Part shown: positions 44,593-53,557 of the stretch, piece after piece
Numbering within the stretch: the first letter of the stretch is position 1
How the letters are laid out: the number at the start of each line of letters is the position of its first letter
NCBI GenBank assembly: GCA_964501925.1
Contig: CAZCTM010000002.1
Span: 1-64,000 of the forward strand
DNA: 64,000 nt
Origin: CAYLYU01 sp964501925
GTDB lineage: Bacteria; Pseudomonadota; Zetaproteobacteria; Mariprofundales; Mariprofundaceae
Reading direction: 5' to 3'
The notes under the pieces: generated by a model
Told to the model about the DNA's origin: nothing
Database searches by the model: none
What the model saw: only the letters and a program-made list of their open reading frames with translations
Position numbers and translations under genes: made by a program

Positions 44593-45618
44593 ATGCTGAA
44601 TGCTCGACACAATAGAATACTGAACTGGGTTATCCGGCTCTATCTGCAGCAGGGAGAGCCGGTGGGTTCTCGCATCCTGTCCGAGAAATGCGGTCTAAAC
44701 CTGAGTCCTGCAAGCATCAGGAAGGTGATGTCCTCACTTGAAGACCAGGGGTTACTCTATTCTCCCCATACCTCGGCAGGACGGGTGCCGACTGACCAGG
44801 GCCTGCGTTATTTTGTAAATACGCTGATGACCATTGACAAGTCCCAGCAGCAGCATGTTGTCGACACCATTGTGGAGGATGTTGAGAGGGCGGCCGATGT
44901 GCATGAGGCCATGCATTATGCAAGCAGGGGCCTGGCCAATCTGACGCATTTTGCTGGCCTGGCATCAGTCAGGGAGCCGGGATTTGAGCAGATAAGCAAG
45001 GTGGAGCTGATCCCCATTTCCACTCAGCGGATCCTGGTGGTGGTGGTTTCGGCTGCGGGGGAGGTTCATCATCAGCTTTTTCCGCGGGACCCTTCCATGT
45101 CCGATGCCCGCCTGGCGGAAACATCCTATTTGCTGTCCGAACTGCTGGTTGATTGCAGTCTGCGGGAGGCCCGTTTGCGCTTGCGGCATGAGATGGAGGT
45201 TGACAGGCTTCACATTCGCAAACTGATTCGAAGTTTGTCACGATGGGCGGAGTCTTCTGACAGAAACAATGCCGAGCTCTACGTCAGCGGTCAGAAACAG
45301 TTGCTGGATATTCCCGAGCTCCGGGTTGTGAATACGGTTCGCTCCCTGTTGGCCGCATTTGATGAAAAGAAGATGCTGATGCACCTGATCGAAGAGGTGG
45401 AGCAGGCCAACACCGGCGTGAAGGTGTTTATTGGAAGCGAGCATGCATTGCTTCACATGGAAGAGGTGTCAGTGGTTCTGGCCCGGTATAAAGGGGCCGG
45501 ACATCTGACAGGGACGCTCGGGGTCATTGGTCCTAGAAGGATGCACTATGAAAAGGTGGTTCCCTTGGTGGAATGCACGGCCAGACGTATAAGCTCAATG
45601 CTGGGAGGATCCTTGTGA
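44593..45618 (+). CDS. hrcA: Heat-inducible transcription repressor HrcA
   Basis: A 341-residue repressor that binds CIRCE elements and is held active by GroE chaperonins. The N-terminal winged-helix domain contains GEPVGSRILSEKCGLNLSP and SPHTSAGRVPTDQGLRYFV; the C-terminal domain has VFIGSEHALLHMEEVSVV and GPRRMHYEKVVPLV. It heads hrcA-grpE-dnaK-dnaJ. Its stop overlaps the GTG start of grpE. Confidence 0.97.
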   Translation: MLNARHNRILNWVIRLYLQQGEPVGSRILSEKCGLNLSPASIRKVMSSLEDQGLLYSPHTSAGRVPTDQGLRYFVNTLMTIDKSQQQHVVDTIVEDVERAADVHEAMHYASRGLANLTHFAGLASVREPGFEQISKVELIPISTQRILVVVVSAAGEVHHQLFPRDPSMSDARLAETSYLLSELLVDCSLREARLRLRHEMEVDRLHIRKLIRSLSRWAESSDRNNAELYVSGQKQLLDIPELRVVNTVRSLLAAFDEKKMLMHLIEEVEQANTGVKVFIGSEHALLHMEEVSVVLARYKGAGHLTGTLGVIGPRRMHYEKVVPLVECTARRISSMLGGSL

Positions 45619-46232
45619 GCAAAAAACATGAGAAACAGGCAAAGCGTGAACACAAGCGGGACAGCTCATCAGCAGACAGCAGGTCGCCGACCCATGACAG
45701 TGAACAGCGGCTGGCGGAACTGAAAGACGCACTGCAAAAGGCCCGGGCCGAAAAGGAGGAACTCCGGGACAAGCTGTTGCGAGCCTACGCGGAGCTCGAA
45801 AATGTCCGCAAACGCTCTCTCAGGGAGATAGAAGAGGCTGAGAAATATGCCATCAGCAAATTTGCAGCTGCAATTATCGAGGTGGTTGACAACCTGGAGC
45901 GGGCCCTGGCTGTGGACAAAAGCAGCGAAGAGGATTTGAGAAAGGGAGTGCAAATGACCCTTGACGCCTGGCACAAGACCATCCGCAAATTTGGCCTGGA
46001 GCGCGTCGACGCCCTGGGTCGCCCCTTTGATCCGAATGTTCATGAAGCCATGGTGCACATCCCCCATGAGGCCGATCCGGGACAGGTCGTTGCCCAGCAT
46101 GTGACAGGTTACACCTTGCATGGACGGTTGCTGAGACCGGCCAGGGTGGTGGTTTCCAGTGGCCCACCCCGGGACACAGCAGCCGGCACATCCGATAAGG
46201 GCCAGGAAAAGGAAGAAAAGGCCGGTACTTGA
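45615..46232 (+). CDS. grpE: Nucleotide exchange factor GrpE
   Basis: A 205-residue cochaperone that releases ADP from DnaK. A charged N-terminal tail precedes a long coiled coil (about 40-110) and the beta-sheet head with the signature PFDPNVHEAMVHIPH. I start it at GTG 45615, which overlaps the hrcA TGA and lies six bases after GGGAGG. Its stop codon lies within the -35 of the dnaK heat-shock promoter. Confidence 0.96.
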   Translation: MSKKHEKQAKREHKRDSSSADSRSPTHDSEQRLAELKDALQKARAEKEELRDKLLRAYAELENVRKRSLREIEEAEKYAISKFAAAIIEVVDNLERALAVDKSSEEDLRKGVQMTLDAWHKTIRKFGLERVDALGRPFDPNVHEAMVHIPHEADPGQVVAQHVTGYTLHGRLLRPARVVVSSGPPRDTAAGTSDKGQEKEEKAGT

Positions 46233-46257
46233 AACGGGTCTGTCCGGACCCCATATA
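46228..46257 (+). promoter_or_regulatory. Sigma32-type heat-shock promoter of dnaK
   Basis: CTTGAA (46228-46233), a 15-base spacer and CCCCATATA (46249-46257) fit the RpoH consensus (CTTGAA, 13-17 bases, CCCCATNTA) completely. The -35 overlaps the grpE stop codon, and the dnaK ATG lies 34 bases beyond the -10. Confidence 0.88.
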
Positions 46258-46290
46258 CTCACCAGATATTTGAGAAATGGAGATAAATCG

Positions 46291-48210
46291 ATGAAAAAAG
46301 TTATTGGTATTGATCTGGGTACGACCTATTCCTGCGTGGCCATCAAGGAAGGGGAGCAGGTCAAGGTTATTCCCAACAGTGAGGGTTCAAACACGACACC
46401 TTCGGTGGTGGCGTACACGGATAGTGGCGAACGACTGGTCGGTGGGCCGGCCAAGAGGCAGATGGTGACCAACCCGAAAAAAACGTTCTATGCCGTGAAG
46501 CGACTGATTGGGCGGAAGTTCAACTCCAAGGAAACAAAGCATCATGCCGAACTTGTCTCCTATCCCATTGTTGCCGCCGATAATGGCGATGCCTGGGTGG
46601 AAATGGACGGCAAGAAAATGGCTCCTCAGGAGATATCCGCCATTGTTCTGCAGAAAATGAAGCAGACGGCCGAGGATTATCTGGGTGAGAAGGTCAGCGA
46701 TGCGGTGATTACCGTGCCCGCCTATTTCAATGATTCACAGCGTCAGGCAACCAAGGATGCGGGGACCATTGCCGGTTTGAACGTGTTGCGCATTATCAAT
46801 GAGCCAACAGCCGCCGCCCTGGCCTATGGTCTTGACAAGACCGAGGAGAATCACCTGATCGCCGTTTATGATCTGGGGGGCGGTACCTTTGATATTTCCA
46901 TCCTGGAAATTGGTGACGGTGTCTTTGAGGTGAAATCAACCAACGGTGATACCTTCCTCGGTGGTGAGGATTTTGATCAGCGCCTGGTCCAGTATCTGGT
47001 TGAGGAATTCAAGAAAGATACCGGTATCGATCTTGCCAAGGACAATCTGGCGCTGCAAAGGTTGAAGGAGGCGGCTGAAAAGGCCAAGGTAGAGCTTTCC
47101 TCAAGCACCCAGACGGAAGTGAACCTGCCGTTTATTACGGCAGACAGTGCGGGGCCAAAGCATCTGCTTATCAAAATAACAAGAGCAAAGTTCGAGTCCC
47201 TTGTTTCCGATCTTGTGGATCGCACCATCAATCCCTGCAAGCAGGCTCTGAAGGATGCGGGCGTGAAGGCTTCCGATATCCATGAGATCGTGCTGGTTGG
47301 TGGTCAGACGCGCATGCCCCTCGTACAACAGAAGGTCAAGGAATTCTTCGGCAAGGAGCCGCATAAGGGTGTGAATCCGGACGAGGTGGTTGCCATTGGT
47401 GCAGCCATTCAGGGGGCAGTACTTACGGGCGATGTGCGCGATGTGTTGCTGCTGGATGTCACTCCCCTGTCCCTTGGCATCGAGGTGGAAGGTGGCCTGT
47501 TCAATCGTATTATTGAAAAGAATACCACCATTCCCACCAAGAAGAGCCAGATCTATACGACTGCTGCGGATAACCAGACAGCCGTGACCATCAAGGTTTA
47601 TCAGGGTGAACGTGAGATTGCCGCAGAAAACAAGCTTCTGGGTCTGTTCAATCTTGAAGGAATCCCACCCGCACCGAGAGGAGTGCCACAGATTGAGGTG
47701 ACCTTTGATATAGATGCCAACGGGATTATCCACGTTCATGCCAAGGACAAGGGCACGAACAAGGAAACATCCATTCGCATCGAATCCGGGTCCGGTCTTT
47801 CCAAGGAAGAGATCGAGAAGATGAAGCGGGATGCCGAACTTCATGCCGAGGAGGACAGAAAGCGGCGTGAAGAGATTGAGGAGCGCAACCGGGCTGATGC
47901 CCTGGTCTACTCGACGGAAAAGGCCCTGAAGGAGCATGGCGATGCCATTGATGCATCAAGTCGCAAGGAGATCGAGGACGCGGTTGCTGACTTGAAGAAA
48001 GCCCTTGAAGGTTCCGACATGGAAGAGATCAAGAAAGCGGAGGAGAGTCTCGCCCAGAAATCACAAAAGCTCGGTGAGATTATCTACAAGAAGATGCAGG
48101 AAGAAACCCAGGCTTCGGGGGATCAGGCAGCAGGCGCAACCTCTTCATCCACGGAAGAGAAAAAGAGCGATGATGTTGTCGATGCCGAGGTTGTAGACGA
48201 TAAGAAGTAG
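46291..48210 (+). CDS. dnaK: Chaperone DnaK (Hsp70)
   Basis: A 639-residue ATP-driven chaperone. The start MKKVIGIDLGTTYSCVA is canonical; ATPase motifs VYDLGGGTFDISILE and VLVGGQTRMPLVQQKVKEFF follow. A substrate-binding domain and a lid end in a typical acidic tail with EVVDDKK. A longer in-frame extension upstream through the grpE end is rejected, since the family begins at this ATG and a heat-shock promoter lies just upstream. Confidence 0.99.
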   Translation: MKKVIGIDLGTTYSCVAIKEGEQVKVIPNSEGSNTTPSVVAYTDSGERLVGGPAKRQMVTNPKKTFYAVKRLIGRKFNSKETKHHAELVSYPIVAADNGDAWVEMDGKKMAPQEISAIVLQKMKQTAEDYLGEKVSDAVITVPAYFNDSQRQATKDAGTIAGLNVLRIINEPTAAALAYGLDKTEENHLIAVYDLGGGTFDISILEIGDGVFEVKSTNGDTFLGGEDFDQRLVQYLVEEFKKDTGIDLAKDNLALQRLKEAAEKAKVELSSSTQTEVNLPFITADSAGPKHLLIKITRAKFESLVSDLVDRTINPCKQALKDAGVKASDIHEIVLVGGQTRMPLVQQKVKEFFGKEPHKGVNPDEVVAIGAAIQGAVLTGDVRDVLLLDVTPLSLGIEVEGGLFNRIIEKNTTIPTKKSQIYTTAADNQTAVTIKVYQGEREIAAENKLLGLFNLEGIPPAPRGVPQIEVTFDIDANGIIHVHAKDKGTNKETSIRIESGSGLSKEEIEKMKRDAELHAEEDRKRREEIEERNRADALVYSTEKALKEHGDAIDASSRKEIEDAVADLKKALEGSDMEEIKKAEESLAQKSQKLGEIIYKKMQEETQASGDQAAGATSSSTEEKKSDDVVDAEVVDDKK

Positions 48211-48220
48211 GAATGATGAG

Positions 48221-48252
48221 AGACGCAAGGGGCGAGGGTGCCCCTTGCGTCT
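48221..48252 (+). terminator. Hairpin between dnaK and dnaJ
   Basis: AGACGCAAGGGGC and its exact complement form a 13-pair stem with a six-base loop, 10 bases after the dnaK stop. No immediate U-tract follows, so it may attenuate or protect the dnaK 3' end rather than fully terminate. Confidence 0.65.
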
Positions 48253-48281
48253 GATCCCCATAGTTTTACCAGGGAGTGGCG

Positions 48282-49421
48282 TTGGCCAAAAGAGATTACT
48301 ATGAAGTTCTGGGCGTGGATCGTGATGCCGATCTGAACCGGATCAAGAGAGCTTACCGTAAACTGGCAATGCAATATCATCCGGATCGAAATCCGGATGA
48401 TGCCGCTGCGGCTGAGAAGTTCCGGGAGGTCACGGAAGCCTACGAGGTGCTTTCGGATCCGGACAAGCGTGCCCGCTACGACCAGTATGGTCATGCGGGT
48501 GTCGACGATCAGATGCACGATTTCTGGTCCCGTGGTGGCTTTCAGGATTCCCATGCCTTTCGGGACTTCGGAGACATTTTCGGAGACATTTTCGGGGAGT
48601 TTTTTGGCTTCGGTGGCAGCCGCCAGCCGGCAAGGGGTGCGGATCTTAAATACCAGCTTGAATTGACCCTGGAGGAAGCGACCAGAGGCAAGGAAGTCGA
48701 GCTGGAGATTCCCAAGTTCGTGCAATGCAGCACCTGCGGTGGCAGTGGGGCAAGACCCGGCACTAATCCGGTACCCTGCCGCACATGTGGGGGGATGGGG
48801 CAGGTCCAGATGAGTCAGGGTTTTTTCTCTATCAGGCAAACCTGCCCGGCATGCAAGGGGGCAGGAAAAAGGATTGAATCACCCTGTCGGGGCTGCGGGG
48901 GTTCAGGCAGGGCCCGGACTGTCAAGAAACTGAAAGTGCGCATCCCGGCCGGTGTCTACGATGGTGCCCAGGTCCGCGTCAGTGGTGAGGGTGAGGCCGG
49001 CCCTCAGGGTTTGGCAGCCGGAGACCTCTACATTGTTATAAAACTGAAGCCACATCCCATCTTCAGACGTGAGGGAAAGGATCTGCACTGCACTGTGCCG
49101 ATCACGTTCCCGCAGGCCGTGCTGGGTTCCGAGATGGAAGTGCCGACCCTGAGCGGCAAGGTGAGGGTAAAAATACCCGCCGGGACGGAGGAAGGGCAGG
49201 TACTGAGACTGCGTGGACATGGCGTACCCGACATCCGTGAAAGCGGCAAGGGAGATCTGTATGTTCACGTACATATCTCTGTTCCCAAGCGATTGTCAAA
49301 GAGGCAGGAAGAACTGCTGCGCGAATTTGCCGCTGCCACCGGGGATGAGGTTTATCCCGAACGTTCTTCCTTCCTCGATATGGTCAAACGTTTCTGGGAT
49401 GATTTGGCGGGGGAGTCGTAA
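48282..49421 (+). CDS. dnaJ: Chaperone DnaJ (Hsp40)
   Basis: A 379-residue DnaK cochaperone. The J domain has YHPDRNPDD (HPD) and is followed by a Gly/Phe-rich part (FRDFGDIFGDIFGEFFGFGG). The zinc domain has four Cys pairs (CSTCGGSG, CRTCGGMG, CPACKGAG, CRGCGGSG). I favour TTG 48282 because the family starts x-AKRDYYEVLG and AGGGAG lies five bases before it; an in-frame GTG at 48276 adds two residues. The stop overlaps dapB by one base. Confidence 0.97.
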   Translation: MAKRDYYEVLGVDRDADLNRIKRAYRKLAMQYHPDRNPDDAAAAEKFREVTEAYEVLSDPDKRARYDQYGHAGVDDQMHDFWSRGGFQDSHAFRDFGDIFGDIFGEFFGFGGSRQPARGADLKYQLELTLEEATRGKEVELEIPKFVQCSTCGGSGARPGTNPVPCRTCGGMGQVQMSQGFFSIRQTCPACKGAGKRIESPCRGCGGSGRARTVKKLKVRIPAGVYDGAQVRVSGEGEAGPQGLAAGDLYIVIKLKPHPIFRREGKDLHCTVPITFPQAVLGSEMEVPTLSGKVRVKIPAGTEEGQVLRLRGHGVPDIRESGKGDLYVHVHISVPKRLSKRQEELLREFAAATGDEVYPERSSFLDMVKRFWDDLAGES

Positions 49422-50224
49422 TGAGCATACGTGTGATTGTGGTCGGGGCTGGTGGACGCATGGGCAGAAGCCTGGTGAGAGCGGTTGGGGAACAAAAGGA
49501 CATGCAACTTGCGGCTGCCACGGAAAGGAAGGATTCGCCGTTGCTGGGAATGGATGCCGGTGAGCTGGCCGATACCGGCACACTCGGTGTTACAATCCGG
49601 GAAGACATTCATGGTTGCCCTCAGGCTGATGTGGTGGTTGATTTTACAACACCTGAATCCACCCTGTCGCATGCCAAGTACGTGGCTGAGAAGAAGATGC
49701 GGATGGTGATCGGCACCACGGGCTTTTCAGCCGGCCAGATCGCCAGCCTTAAATCCATCCTGGCATCCGCCCCCGTGCTCATGGCTTCCAACTACTCTGT
49801 CGGGGTCAATCTGGCGCTGGAGCTGGTGCGCTGCGCTGCCACCGTTCTGGATACAGACTACGATGCAGAAATTATGGATGCTCACCACAGACAAAAGGTG
49901 GATGCACCGTCCGGTACGGCCCTTTCCCTTGCAGAAGCCGTTGCCAGGGGGAGAGGTGTCTTGCTTGAGGATGTGGCGGTTTACACCAGGCAGGGGATTA
50001 CAGGACCGAGAAAGAACGGGGCCATCGGGTTTTCAGTTATCCGGGCCGGAGATATCGTGGGTGAGCACACCGTCATGTTTGCCGGCATTGGTGAACGTCT
50101 GGAAATCAAGCATGTCGCGACCGATCGCATGACCTTTGCCCGCGGGGCCATCCGGGGGGTAAGGTGGCTGATGGAGCAGAAAACCGGCTGGTATTCCATG
50201 CGGGACGTCCTGAATATCTCCTGA
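49421..50224 (+). CDS. dapB: 4-hydroxy-tetrahydrodipicolinate reductase
   Basis: A 267-residue enzyme of lysine and diaminopimelate synthesis. The nucleotide-binding motif is VVGAGGRMGRSLV. Catalytic and substrate residues are in DAHHRQKVDAPSGTAL; VIGTTGFS and ASNYSVGVNL are also typical. It begins on the dnaJ stop codon, a common gammaproteobacterial arrangement. Confidence 0.97.
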   Translation: MSIRVIVVGAGGRMGRSLVRAVGEQKDMQLAAATERKDSPLLGMDAGELADTGTLGVTIREDIHGCPQADVVVDFTTPESTLSHAKYVAEKKMRMVIGTTGFSAGQIASLKSILASAPVLMASNYSVGVNLALELVRCAATVLDTDYDAEIMDAHHRQKVDAPSGTALSLAEAVARGRGVLLEDVAVYTRQGITGPRKNGAIGFSVIRAGDIVGEHTVMFAGIGERLEIKHVATDRMTFARGAIRGVRWLMEQKTGWYSMRDVLNIS

Positions 50225-50256
50225 GGATCTCCTGTCCTTACAACAGCCGCAAAAAC

Positions 50257-50529
50257 TCAGATTTCATCGGGGGTCTTGGCCGTCACGGACAGGGCGTGAA
50301 TGGTCGGGCCAAATTCAGCTCCCAATGCCTTGTAAACAAGCTTGTGACGTTGAACCATGTTCAGGCCGGTGAAGCAACTGGCAACGATGGTCACTTTGAA
50401 ATGCCCACCTCCGGCTTCCTTTGCACCCGCGTGGCCAGCATGTTTCCATGACTCGTCTTCGATCTCAATCAGGTCTGCGTTCAGATGCATTTCAAGCAAC
50501 TGCCGGATTTTTTGTACACGTTCGCTCAT
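50257..50529 (-). CDS. BolA family protein
   Basis: A 90-residue protein with the BolA fold. Members partner monothiol glutaredoxins in iron-sulfur handling. Conserved parts are the histidines in SWKHAGHAGA and GGGHFKV, and the signature NMVQRHKLVYKALG. The start overlaps the yhbY stop by four bases. It converges with dapB. Confidence 0.92.
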   Translation of the reverse strand: MSERVQKIRQLLEMHLNADLIEIEDESWKHAGHAGAKEAGGGHFKVTIVASCFTGLNMVQRHKLVYKALGAEFGPTIHALSVTAKTPDEI

Positions 50530-50816
50530 TCCTGTTCCTGACGTTGTCGGTAAAGGATAAAGACCTTGCCAATTTGGTGGATAAGCTCCGCACCGGTTGA
50601 CCTGGCAAGCTTTTCGGCCATGGCCTGCCTTTCCTCCCTTTTGCCTTCGTGGATGTGAATCTTGATGAGCTCATGCCTGTCCAGGCAGGCAACGGTTTCA
50701 TCGATGACCCCCTGCGTAAGTCCCTGATGGCCGATGCGCACCACAGGCTTTAGGTGATGCGCCCTGATTTTAAGGTTTTTTTTCTGTTGAGCGCTCAGTG
50801 GCAAGATAACCTCCAT
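50526..50816 (-). CDS. yhbY: YhbY-family CRM-domain RNA-binding protein
   Basis: A 96-residue protein consisting of one CRS1-YhbY domain, which associates with pre-50S ribosomal subunits. Typical segments are QKKNLKIRAHHLKPVVRIG, the GLTQGVIDE turn, and HELIKIHI. I start it at MEVILPLSAQQKK (50816); a longer frame from 50855 does not look like the family. It normally neighbours ftsH or greA, neither of which is here. Confidence 0.92.
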   Translation of the reverse strand: MEVILPLSAQQKKNLKIRAHHLKPVVRIGHQGLTQGVIDETVACLDRHELIKIHIHEGKREERQAMAEKLARSTGAELIHQIGKVFILYRQRQEQE

Positions 50817-50891
50817 GTCGCAACCATCACCTGAATTATGCACGAATGGCTGCAATTATTCACACGCGCGGGTGATGCCCCACTTTCATCG

Positions 50892-50920
50892 TTGTGAAGT
50901 CAACATCGGAATGATATAGA
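50892..50920 (+). promoter_or_regulatory. Candidate promoter of the adenylate cyclase gene
   Basis: TTGTGA (50892-50897), a 17-base spacer and TATAGA (50915-50920). It lies so close to ATG 50929 that translation may really begin at GTG 50938 or ATG 50989. Confidence 0.45.
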
Positions 50921-50928
50921 GTGGATCA

Positions 50929-52425
50929 ATGCCACATGTGTCTGAACAAAAAGATGGATTGGCGGTTGGGAAAGAAGACCGACCAGAGATGAGAAAACGG
51001 CCGGTCAGGATTCCTATCCGCCTGCGATGGATGATGCTTTCGGGTCTGGCCGTGAGTCTGGCCGTTCTTCTCCTGGCATTGATCATCCTTGATTTTGAAC
51101 GTGATGCCTGGCTTGATAGCCAGTCTGCCCAGGCCGAGATTCTGGTGGACCGGTTGGCGGATGAGCTGAAAATACCGGCCCTGGCCTTCAGTACCGCGGA
51201 AGTTGACAAGATTGTCACCAGTTTCCTGAAAAAGATTCCGGCGGTTCTGGGCGTGTACTTTCTCTATGCCAGTGGCGAAGAAAGGCACTATGGCGTGACC
51301 GGGCTTGAAAAAGGGGAGATAAGCAGATTTCGCCGGGCGGCGGTCGAGGAGGTGCGACGTCTGCCGTCCAAGGACCTGTGGTTTATCAAGAAGATTGTTT
51401 TTTCAGACACCCATGTAGGCACCGTCGCAGTCCGGTTTTCGGAAAAGGCCTGGACCGACCTGGCCACCCGTCTTGTACAGCGGATGCTTCTGGCCGCCTT
51501 GTTCGTGCTGGTCCTCTTCAGCCTGGTTGTTTACTGGATCGCCGGGCGCATGAGCAGGCCTCTGGAGTCCCTGGCTCGTGCAGCCAGGTATGTTGCGCGG
51601 GGAGATTTCAGCATTCAGCTGCCGGTGGAAGGCAACGATGAGATTACCGACGCTGTAAGTCAGTTCAATGACATGGTGAAGGAGCTGGCTCACAAGAAGG
51701 AGATACGGGAGATATTCAGCCGTTATCTGAATCCCAAACTGGTAGAAGGGGTGTTTGGTGGTAGCAATTTTGAGGCTGAGAGCAAGCGGCAGGCCGTGAC
51801 CATTCTGTTTGCGGATATGGTGCAGTTTACTGAATTCTCTGCTGTGACGCCGACGGAAGAGGTTATCAAGATCCTTAACCAGCATTTTGAGGTTTTCCAC
51901 CGCATTATCGATTATTTTGACGGCCATGTGGACAAGTATATCGGGGATGCGTTGATGGCTGTCTTTAATCATCCCAATATGGATCCCGAACATGTCAAGC
52001 ATGCCACCATGGCCGGACTTGCCATGGCGAGGGCTTGCGCAAGGCTTGGCCTGACCAGACATACCGGTGAACCCATCGAGTTTCGTATCGGGATCAACAG
52101 CGGTGAGGCGATAGTCGGCAATATGGGTGCGGCGGAGCGTCTTGAATATACGGTGATTGGCGACGCGGTGAATGTTGCCTCCCGTATGGCGGGTGTGGGT
52201 GCAGGGGGTGAAGTGGTGTTGTCCCGTACGACTTTTAGCAAACTTGGCAAGGGGTTTGCTTTTCACAGCCTTGGCAGGCAGCAGATCAGGGGCATCGCCC
52301 AGCTTATTGAATGTGGTAAGGTCAGGTGTGTGGACAAACGTGAACTGAAGGCGATCGACCAGGCTGTCAACCTCGCCTTTGAGCTCGGATATTCCTCCAA
52401 GACGATATCGTTGGTGAAATCCTGA
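50929..52425 (+). CDS. Membrane class III adenylate cyclase
   Basis: Up to 498 residues. Two membrane helices (about 33-55 and 186-206) enclose a periplasmic domain. A HAMP domain follows (about 207-260) and then a class III cyclase domain. Metal-binding aspartates are in LFADMVQFTEFS and YIGDALMAVF. The lysine in DKYIGDAL and the aspartate in YTVIGDAVNVASRM are the purine-selecting residues expected for ATP, and the trailing NVASR gives the transition-state asparagine and arginine, so cAMP is the likely product. The start could be ATG 50929, GTG 50938 or ATG 50989. Its TGA overlaps the ATG of the next gene, a lipoprotein, suggesting the two act together. Confidence 0.9.
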   Translation: MPHVSEQKDGLAVGKEDRPEMRKRPVRIPIRLRWMMLSGLAVSLAVLLLALIILDFERDAWLDSQSAQAEILVDRLADELKIPALAFSTAEVDKIVTSFLKKIPAVLGVYFLYASGEERHYGVTGLEKGEISRFRRAAVEEVRRLPSKDLWFIKKIVFSDTHVGTVAVRFSEKAWTDLATRLVQRMLLAALFVLVLFSLVVYWIAGRMSRPLESLARAARYVARGDFSIQLPVEGNDEITDAVSQFNDMVKELAHKKEIREIFSRYLNPKLVEGVFGGSNFEAESKRQAVTILFADMVQFTEFSAVTPTEEVIKILNQHFEVFHRIIDYFDGHVDKYIGDALMAVFNHPNMDPEHVKHATMAGLAMARACARLGLTRHTGEPIEFRIGINSGEAIVGNMGAAERLEYTVIGDAVNVASRMAGVGAGGEVVLSRTTFSKLGKGFAFHSLGRQQIRGIAQLIECGKVRCVDKRELKAIDQAVNLAFELGYSSKTISLVKS

Positions 52426-53537
52426 TGGTGGGAAAAAGGGCATGCTGGCTGTGGGCGGGGTTTCTTCTGGCTTCCGTTTCCCTTTCAGGCTGTGCGTCCA
52501 TGGATCATAAGGGCATCGGTTCATTCAACCTGTTTAACACCTACGAGGGGGCACTCAGAGACTTTCAACAGGGCAGGATTCTTGAGGCGCGGGCAAAGAT
52601 CCTGGGAATTGACAAGCACGACGAAGACTACGCCAAGGCCAGGCGCCTGCTCAGCAGGAAGATCGAGCCCGCAAGGCTGCGTCTGCTCAAACATTATAAG
52701 CGACAGGCCAGAATCGCAGCCTCCAAGAAGCAGTGGGTGAAGGCAGAGCATCTTTACAGGCAGGCTGCCCTGTTTTCTCTGGGCAATGCATCCCTTGAGA
52801 AAAAGGCTGCCGAAATGAAGTTGCATATTCAGCAGTTGCGCCTCAACAGGCTGATTGTGCAGCGGCGCAAGGAAGATGGGGCGTTCATGAGATGGCTCGG
52901 CGCCTACCAGGTTCCGTCGGGTCTTGATCCGGCGGATGAGCCTTTCCAACGGATCTTCAAGGAGCTTCAGGAGGAGTTGGATGCCCGGGTGAGAGACGCC
53001 TATGTTGAGGCCAGACGATATCTTCGCCGGGGATATCCTGAGGTGGCTTATGTCGAGATCGAATCCTATCTTCGTTTTCAGCCTGATTCGAAGATGGGAA
53101 GGAAACTGATGAAGGAAATCAAGGGGGCGCTGCCGGATGGATTAAAGATTCCTCCCCTGGCCTCGGGACAGACTGTCAAGAAACCCCGCAAGGCCCTGGC
53201 GATTCCAATGCGCGTCAAGGCCACCGACATCGAACGGTTGATCCGTCAGGGGCGCTGGCTGGAAGCGCGAAGATATGCCCTGGCGTATCAGAAGAACGGC
53301 GGCAAGAATGCAGAGACCTATCTCAAACAGATCGAGACCTACAGGCTGGGTGCGGCCAGGGAAGCCTTTAACAGGGGCAAACGTGCCTTTCAGCAGGAGA
53401 AAATGGATCTTGCCGTCAGGTACTGGCAACGTGCTGTTGAACTTGATCCCGACAATACCGAATATGCGGAAAACCTGCAGCGGGCCCGGCAACTTCAGGA
53501 ACGGCTGCTCATCCTCCGTCAGGAAGCAAATGAATGA
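52425..53537 (+). CDS. Lipoprotein with TPR-like repeats
   Basis: A 370-residue protein. A lipoprotein signal ends in LSLSGC (lipid cysteine 23), so it is membrane-anchored and probably periplasmic. The rest is helical and rich in Arg, Ala and Gln. A recognisable TPR is near the end (ARYALAYQKNGG, then AREAFNRGKRAFQQEK and AVRYWQRAVELDPDN). It is translationally coupled to the adenylate cyclase gene. I do not recognise a named family; a scaffold or sensor for the cyclase is inference. Confidence 0.75.
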   Translation: MVGKRACWLWAGFLLASVSLSGCASMDHKGIGSFNLFNTYEGALRDFQQGRILEARAKILGIDKHDEDYAKARRLLSRKIEPARLRLLKHYKRQARIAASKKQWVKAEHLYRQAALFSLGNASLEKKAAEMKLHIQQLRLNRLIVQRRKEDGAFMRWLGAYQVPSGLDPADEPFQRIFKELQEELDARVRDAYVEARRYLRRGYPEVAYVEIESYLRFQPDSKMGRKLMKEIKGALPDGLKIPPLASGQTVKKPRKALAIPMRVKATDIERLIRQGRWLEARRYALAYQKNGGKNAETYLKQIETYRLGAAREAFNRGKRAFQQEKMDLAVRYWQRAVELDPDNTEYAENLQRARQLQERLLILRQEANE

Positions 53538-53557
53538 TAGTGCTTTCAATGGGTTGA

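Noticed and set aside
46159..46290. 44-codon N-terminal extension of DnaK
   Set aside because: It overlaps the grpE end and the sigma32 promoter, and Hsp70 proteins begin at the ATG at 46291.
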